Shown here piece after piece: positions 59,747 through 64,000 of a stretch of DNA of 64,000 nucleotides. Numbering within the stretch: the first letter of the stretch is position 1; each line of letters begins with the position of its first letter. The stretch comes from SIG701 sp045611685. GTDB lineage: Bacteria; Bacillota; Clostridia; Oscillospirales; CAG-272. The notes under the pieces were generated by a model that searched no databases, had not been told where the DNA came from, and was given only the letters and a program-made list of their open reading frames with translations. The position numbers were made by a program, and so were the translations under genes. The DNA lies in assembly GCA_045611685.1 (NCBI GenBank), contig JAZKXO010000097.1, positions 62,001-126,000 on the forward strand, given 5' to 3'.

Positions 59747-59774
59747 AGTATACCGCATTTGTAAAATAAGTCAA
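59747..59774 (-). promoter_or_regulatory. Promoter of the large SLH gene
   Basis: On the minus strand, TTGACT (59769-59774), a 16-bp spacer and TATACT (59747-59752) give a leader of about 90 nt. Confidence 0.75.
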
Positions 59775-59848
59775 CGGAATTTCATAAGAAATTTGTTACT
59801 TTTTTTGCAAAATGGGCGATTTACACTATTTTTTCGAAAAATTGACCG

Positions 59849-60409
59849 TCAGCGTGCGATTTCGCCTCGGATATACGAAGCGATCGTTTTCATGTCTTCG
59901 TACATGGCTTCCTTTTTTGCGGGATCGCGTAAAAGCGCCGCCGGATGGTACACGGCAGTCAGCGTGTACTCGTTTTTCGTAAAGAACACCCCGTGCTCCT
60001 TCGTGATAAGAAAGTCCGGTTTGATAAGCCGCATGGCGGCAATACGTCCGAGACAGACGATGATCTTCGGTTCGATCAGCCTTACCTGCTCACGAAGGTA
60101 TTCGATACACGCGTCCTGCTCCTCGGGGAGCGGATCGCGGTTCTGCGGCGGGCGGCATTTCAGAATATTGGCGATATACACCTGGCTTCGCTCAATACCG
60201 ACGGCCTCAAGATACTTATCGAGAAGCTTCCCCGCCATTCCCACAAAGGGAATACCGGATTCATCCTCTTTCGCGCCGGGGGCTTCTCCCACGAACATGA
60301 CATCCGCAGTAGGCGATCCCGTACCGAACACGCAGTTCGTCCGCGTCTCGGACAGTGCACAGCGTGTACACGATCGGCATTTTTGTTCCAGTTCCGAAAG
60401 ACTTTGCAT
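59849..60409 (-). CDS. Family 4 uracil-DNA glycosylase (Fe-S)
   Basis: The 186-aa thermostable-type UDG removes uracil from DNA. It has the N-terminal CRSCTRC pair and later Cys residues for a 4Fe-4S cluster, the catalytic motif GEAPGAKEDESGIPFVG, and the C-terminal motif VYHPAALLRDP with the conserved His. ATG 60409 has GAGGTGG at -7. The longer frame to 60475 is upstream of this site. Confidence 0.93.
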   Translation of the reverse strand: MQSLSELEQKCRSCTRCALSETRTNCVFGTGSPTADVMFVGEAPGAKEDESGIPFVGMAGKLLDKYLEAVGIERSQVYIANILKCRPPQNRDPLPEEQDACIEYLREQVRLIEPKIIVCLGRIAAMRLIKPDFLITKEHGVFFTKNEYTLTAVYHPAALLRDPAKKEAMYEDMKTIASYIRGEIAR

Positions 60410-60536
60410 AGATCCACCTCTTTTCTTTTTTGTGTGGGCTTGTACGTTACATCTTATTATACTATATTTCGCCAAAAAAGGAAAGAGCCGATTTCACTTT
60501 TCCGTCTGGCAAATTATTCCGCTGAAATAACGTTTT

Positions 60537-61943
60537 TCACAACGTCAGCACATCAATCGCGCGCCGCACAGCGGCGGCATCCGCGCGTCCGCGGCTCTGT
60601 TTCATGACTGCACCGACGAGCACCTCTTTGGCTTTCTCCTTACCCGCACGGATCTCGGCGATAACGTCCGGATTCCGGTGAATCGCTTCTTTCGCGAGCG
60701 CTTCTATCGTCGCATTGTCGGTGATGACGAGCATATTCTCGCGCTCTGCCACCGTATCGGGATCTTCCCGCTCACAAAGATGCGTGAGTTTTCTCGCCGA
60801 GGCGGCGGTGATCTTCTTTTCTCCCACAAGATCGGCAATACGAGCGAGGGCGGCGGCAGGCAAGCGCGGCGCACTGTCCCCCTCGGGGAATATCTCACCG
60901 ATGAGAAGATTGGCGGCGGCGGTCGGGTTTTCGGTTTTTTTGAGCACAGCCGAAAAATATGCGGCGACGGCAGGCGTTTCTGCGAGTCGAAAAGCAGCAT
61001 CCGGTTTGATGCCGGCGGCAACAAACTGCGCACGGAGCACATCGGGCATCGGAGGAATTTCCCCTCGGATCGCCTCGATCTCTCCATCCGTGATCATAAT
61101 ATCCGGAATATCCGGCTCTCTCAGATACCGGTAATCGGCGGCAGATTCCTTTTTCCGCATAAGAACGGTCTCTCCGCTCGCCTCGTCATAGCGGCGCGTT
61201 TCGGGCACGATTTTGCCGCCCGCGTCGAGAATCTCCGCCTGTCTTTTAAATTCGTACGCGATCGCCTTTCCGACGAAGGCTATGGAATTGACGTTTTTGA
61301 TCTCCGTGCGCGTGCCGTACGTGCTGTCACCCAGGCGGCGGACGGACAAATTCACGTCACACCGCATAGAGCCCTCGTTCATTTTGCAGTCCGAGACACC
61401 GGCGAAGACGAGCCGTTCACGAAGCGTCGAAAGATACGCCTTCGCCTCATCGGCAGAGCGGATATCCGGCTCGGACACGATCTCGATAAGCGGTACGCCC
61501 GCGCGGTTGTAATCAACTTTCGTAACCGTACCCTCGTGGAGGAGTTTCCCCGCATCTTCTTCAAGATGGATGCGGGTGATGCCGATCCTTCTCTCACCGG
61601 ACTCTGTATCGACGGTGATAAAACCGCCGCGGCAGAGAGGCTCGTCGTATTGGGTGATCTGGTATCCTTTCGGCAGATCGGGATAAAAATAGTTTTTTCT
61701 GTCAAAGTGCGTGCGCCGTGCGATCAGAGAATCCGTAACGAGTCCCGCTCGGATCCCGAGCCGTACGGCGTTTTTATTAAGACGCGGCATCGTGCCGGGC
61801 AGCCCCATACAAACGGGACAGATCTGCGTGTTCGCGGCCGCGCCGTAGGCGGCACTGCACGAGCAGAATATCTTCGTCACCGTCAAGAGTTCCGCATGCA
61901 CCTCGAGCCCCACGATCATTTCATACTTTGTAAGATCAGCCAT
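60537..61943 (-). CDS. gatB: Asp/Glu-tRNA amidotransferase subunit B
   Basis: The 468-aa subunit recognises misacylated tRNA and carries the kinase step of Gln-tRNA(Gln)/Asn-tRNA(Asn) formation. Start MADLTKYEMIVGLEVHAEL, a zinc-type cluster CSCSAAYGAAANTQICPVC, the DRKNYFYPDLPKGYQITQYD signature and a C-terminal YqeY-like tail (KEVLVGAVMKQSRGRAD) are visible. It overlaps gatA by eight bases. An ORF extension to 61979 lies inside gatA. Confidence 0.96.
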   Translation of the reverse strand: MADLTKYEMIVGLEVHAELLTVTKIFCSCSAAYGAAANTQICPVCMGLPGTMPRLNKNAVRLGIRAGLVTDSLIARRTHFDRKNYFYPDLPKGYQITQYDEPLCRGGFITVDTESGERRIGITRIHLEEDAGKLLHEGTVTKVDYNRAGVPLIEIVSEPDIRSADEAKAYLSTLRERLVFAGVSDCKMNEGSMRCDVNLSVRRLGDSTYGTRTEIKNVNSIAFVGKAIAYEFKRQAEILDAGGKIVPETRRYDEASGETVLMRKKESAADYRYLREPDIPDIMITDGEIEAIRGEIPPMPDVLRAQFVAAGIKPDAAFRLAETPAVAAYFSAVLKKTENPTAAANLLIGEIFPEGDSAPRLPAAALARIADLVGEKKITAASARKLTHLCEREDPDTVAERENMLVITDNATIEALAKEAIHRNPDVIAEIRAGKEKAKEVLVGAVMKQSRGRADAAAVRRAIDVLTL

Positions 61944-63348
61944 CGGAAACTCCTTCCTCAAGCGCTCGGGCGGCGGCAAACAAGAGATCCTCCCGCATAA
62001 AGGGTGCGATAATCTCGATACCGACGGGCATCTCCCCCGCCCGTCTCAAAGGAACGCTGACGGCAGGAAGGCCCGCGAGCGACACCGCTGTACAAAGGCA
62101 GTCCGCCGTTTGATACGGAAGTCCGTCATCCACCGTCTCAAAAAGGCGCGTAGCCGTATGCGGAACGGTGGGAAGAAGGAGCACGTCCGCACGCTCAAAC
62201 TGTGCGTTAAGATCAGACGTGATCTCACAGCGCAGACGGCAGGCTTTCTCATAATAATCCGCCCGCCCGTCAAAAGAAAGGGCAAACGTACCCGCGAGAA
62301 GACGGCGCTTTATTTCCGCACCGAACCGGCGGCGTGCCGCCAGCATCCCCTCGGTGTAAGTCGATCCGTTCTCGGACGTGCCGTAGCGGATGCCGTCGTA
62401 CCGCGCAAGATTCGACGATGCCTCCGACGCGGCGATGAGATAGTACGCCGTGTACGCGTCGTCCGGTGAGGGGATCGTAACCTCGGTGATTTTTGCCCCG
62501 TGTGCTTCCATAACGGATATAGATCTTTCGTATGCCTCTTTCACCTCGGGTGAAAGAAGCGGCAGATTTCGAACCACCCCGACACGAATGTCGCGGACTC
62601 CCCTCTCCATGGCAGAAAGCCAATCCGAAAGGGCGTCCTCTCGGGGGATCATCGTCATATCGCCTGCATCGGGGACGGCGGCGGCATCGAGCACGATCGC
62701 CGCATCACGCACCGTTCTCGTAAGAATACCCACCGTATCCAGTGAGGAAGCAAAAGCAATAAGGCCTCTTCTGGAAATGCGGCCGTACGTGGGCTTCAGT
62801 CCCACTACACCGCAGAATGCGGCGGGCACGCGCACGCTTCCGCCGGTGTCCGAGCCGAGAGCGAACATCGCCTGCCCGTCGGCGACGGCGGCGGCACTGC
62901 CGCTCGAACTGCCGCCTGCAGAATGCAACGGTGACAAGGGATTGCGGACAGGACCGAACGCGGACGTCTCGCCAAACGAGCCCATGGCAAATTCGTCAAG
63001 ATTCGTCTTGCCGACAAGAACGCTGCCGGCAAACGAAATACCCTCCCACGCGGCGGCAGAAAAAGGTGCTGAAAAATCCGAAAGCATAAGAGACGCCGCC
63101 GTAGTCGGTATGCCTTCGGTCAGAATATTATCTTTTACGGCGGCGGGGATACCGCACAGAAGCGATGCATCACCTGCTTTGATCCTCTCGTCCGCCCGAT
63201 CGGCGGCTGAAAGTGCGTACTCGTCCGTAACAGTGATAAACGCGTTCGTTTCCTCTCTGCGCTCACGAATACGCGAGAGCGCCGCCTCGGTGAGCGCCCG
63301 TGCGGTCGTCTCTCCCTTTCGGAGCGCCTCGGCGGTTTTCGTAATCAT
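61936..63348 (-). CDS. gatA: Asp/Glu-tRNA amidotransferase subunit A
   Basis: The 470-aa amidase releases ammonia from glutamine. The Ser-cisSer-Lys triad is visible: Lys72 in AAVKDN, the GGSSSGSAAAVADGQ segment with the cis-Ser, and the downstream GSDTGGSVRVPAAFCGVVG segment with the nucleophile. It is coupled to gatC upstream by a 4-bp overlap and to gatB downstream. Confidence 0.96.
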   Translation of the reverse strand: MITKTAEALRKGETTARALTEAALSRIRERREETNAFITVTDEYALSAADRADERIKAGDASLLCGIPAAVKDNILTEGIPTTAASLMLSDFSAPFSAAAWEGISFAGSVLVGKTNLDEFAMGSFGETSAFGPVRNPLSPLHSAGGSSSGSAAAVADGQAMFALGSDTGGSVRVPAAFCGVVGLKPTYGRISRRGLIAFASSLDTVGILTRTVRDAAIVLDAAAVPDAGDMTMIPREDALSDWLSAMERGVRDIRVGVVRNLPLLSPEVKEAYERSISVMEAHGAKITEVTIPSPDDAYTAYYLIAASEASSNLARYDGIRYGTSENGSTYTEGMLAARRRFGAEIKRRLLAGTFALSFDGRADYYEKACRLRCEITSDLNAQFERADVLLLPTVPHTATRLFETVDDGLPYQTADCLCTAVSLAGLPAVSVPLRRAGEMPVGIEIIAPFMREDLLFAAARALEEGVSDG

Positions 63349-63620
63349 ACGGTTCCTCCTACCGTGCGGGGTACGGTAATATATCCGTCCCGCTCTTTTC
63401 CCGAAAGCGAAAGAAGCGAAGCGGCATCGTGATACGGCATCGCCTCATCGGGGCGAAGTGCATCGGTAGATACCGCACTCGATGAAACTGCCCCCAAATG
63501 TTCCTTGGACATTTTTCTGTCCATAATGAGGATCTTTTTTATATCGGCACAGAGCGCATTCTCCTCTGTATCTGTCAGTTCCAGCATACAGAGATCCGCG
63601 ATTCTTTGGGCGTTCGGCAT
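63345..63620 (-). CDS. gatC: Asp/Glu-tRNA amidotransferase subunit C
   Basis: The 91-aa stabilising subunit shows IADLCMLELTDTEENALCADIKKIL and the C-terminal LRPDEAMPYHDAASLLSLSG segment that wraps GatA. Normal length. It starts one base inside the nfo stop, so nfo-gatCAB is one transcription unit. Confidence 0.92.
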   Translation of the reverse strand: MPNAQRIADLCMLELTDTEENALCADIKKILIMDRKMSKEHLGAVSSSAVSTDALRPDEAMPYHDAASLLSLSGKERDGYITVPRTVGGTV

Positions 63621-64000
63621 CAGGCGTCCTCCCTCTCGGATTTAAGAAGCGCGATCTCCTTTTTGTATCCGTCGAGATCGCACGGTGTTTCGAGATAAAA
63701 CGGCTTGTCTCTCAAAGCGGGGTGATTGATGATCCGACGGATTCCGTCGAGCGTCAAAGATCCCTCGCCGATTTTCTCGTGGCGGTCCTTATGCGCACCG
63801 AGCGGATTTTTGCTGTCGTTTAAGTGGATCGCATAGAGACGGTCAAGACCCACCACCCGATCAAACTCAGCCAAAACGGCATCCGTATCGTCGGCGATAT
63901 CGTATCCGCCGTCGTGGATGTGGCAGGTGTCAAGGCAGACACCCACCTTCGGGGCGATCTCGGGCGTGAGAAGATCGAGAATCGCACGGAGCTCCTCAAA
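63620..64000 (-). CDS. nfo: Deoxyribonuclease IV, 3' part (cut by window edge)
   Basis: The visible 126 C-terminal residues read through the window edge in frame. The zinc site includes VGVCLDTCHIHDGGYDI, HLNDSKNPLGAHKDRHEKIGEG and FYLETP, the metal ligands of the endonuclease IV TIM barrel. The enzyme cleaves abasic sites in base-excision repair. The missing first half lies outside this window. Confidence 0.93.
   Translation of the reverse strand, partial: FEELRAILDLLTPEIAPKVGVCLDTCHIHDGGYDIADDTDAVLAEFDRVVGLDRLYAIHLNDSKNPLGAHKDRHEKIGEGSLTLDGIRRIINHPALRDKPFYLETPCDLDGYKKEIALLKSEREDA

Noticed and set aside
1..64000. CRISPR array or known phage/plasmid module
   Set aside because: No regularly spaced identical repeats of 25-40 bp, no cas genes, and no phage structural or replication genes were seen.

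Overview
The window reads as chromosome of an uncultured, moderately GC-rich gut-type Clostridia (Firmicutes; inference). The signs are ireB, a TepA/ClpP-like protease, GatCAB amidotransferase, a shared MsmK/UgpC sugar-ABC ATPase, SLH-anchored surface proteins, a GGGtGRT protein, ECF-type vitamin transport and strong AGGAGG ribosome sites. Coding density is high. Intrinsic terminators follow most transcription units, and many promoters carry good -35/-10 boxes spaced 16-18 bp.

Layout. 0.07-5.5 kb: minus-strand genes for a secreted protein, UgpC, Tex and an RsuA/RluB-type pseudouridine synthase with a newly read 33-aa membrane peptide in front. 5.6-6 kb: tRNA-Gln(CUG) followed by an unusual tRNA-3'-end-derived palindromic element. 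6-9.7 kb: a tandem triplication of a TIM-barrel sugar isomerase divergent from an SDR oxidoreductase. 9.7-14.5 kb: rRNA methyltransferases (RsmF-like, RsmE), a lone ribbon-helix-helix protein, YifB/ComM and TepA. 14.6-16.5 kb: a NifU-like scaffold plus GGGtGRT gene pair.

16.4-22.1 kb is the most interesting part. It is an apparent 5.5-kb integrated islet flanked by imperfect direct repeats of the 3' end and terminator of the GGGtGRT gene. The islet carries two genes: a 431-aa chimera of a complete tyrosine recombinase joined to the back half of a serine resolvase, and a 1144-aa SLH/beta-helix surface protein with a long, attenuator-like leader. Its ends also carry a perfect 14-bp inverted repeat.

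22-27 kb: carbohydrate genes (SASA esterase, beta-propeller protein, SDR), an Xre/zinc-ribbon divergent pair and a DUF4870-type protein. 27-33.8 kb: guaB, a PrsA-like foldase, then a DUF1385 protein, prmC and ddl. 33.8-34.4 kb: a 630-bp non-coding block with 10-bp-phased TGCA repeats and four DnaA-box-like sites in two inverted pairs. 34.4-44.5 kb: a DacF-like protein with degenerate motifs, ribF, a ferredoxin-fused aldo/keto reductase, ireB, an orphan MinD-like ATPase, a divergent methylglyoxal-synthase homologue, nth, glycerophosphodiesterase, an MFS carrier and proBA. 44.6-53.6 kb: an uninterrupted plus-strand cell-shape run: zapA, U32 peptidase, dut, DUF4321, maf, mreBCD and mrdA. 53.6-64 kb: an Xre regulator, an ECF S-component with a two-part kinase, a large SLH repeat protein, uracil-DNA glycosylase, gatCAB and the 3' end of nfo.

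Functional themes are envelope building (mreBCD-PBP2, ddl, DacF-like, PrsA-like and SLH proteins), translation and ribosome upkeep (tRNA-Gln with GatCAB, prmC, rsmE, RsmF-like, pseudouridine synthase, tex), and DNA repair (nth, UDG, nfo, dut, maf). Functions are assigned from remembered family motifs; no database search was run.
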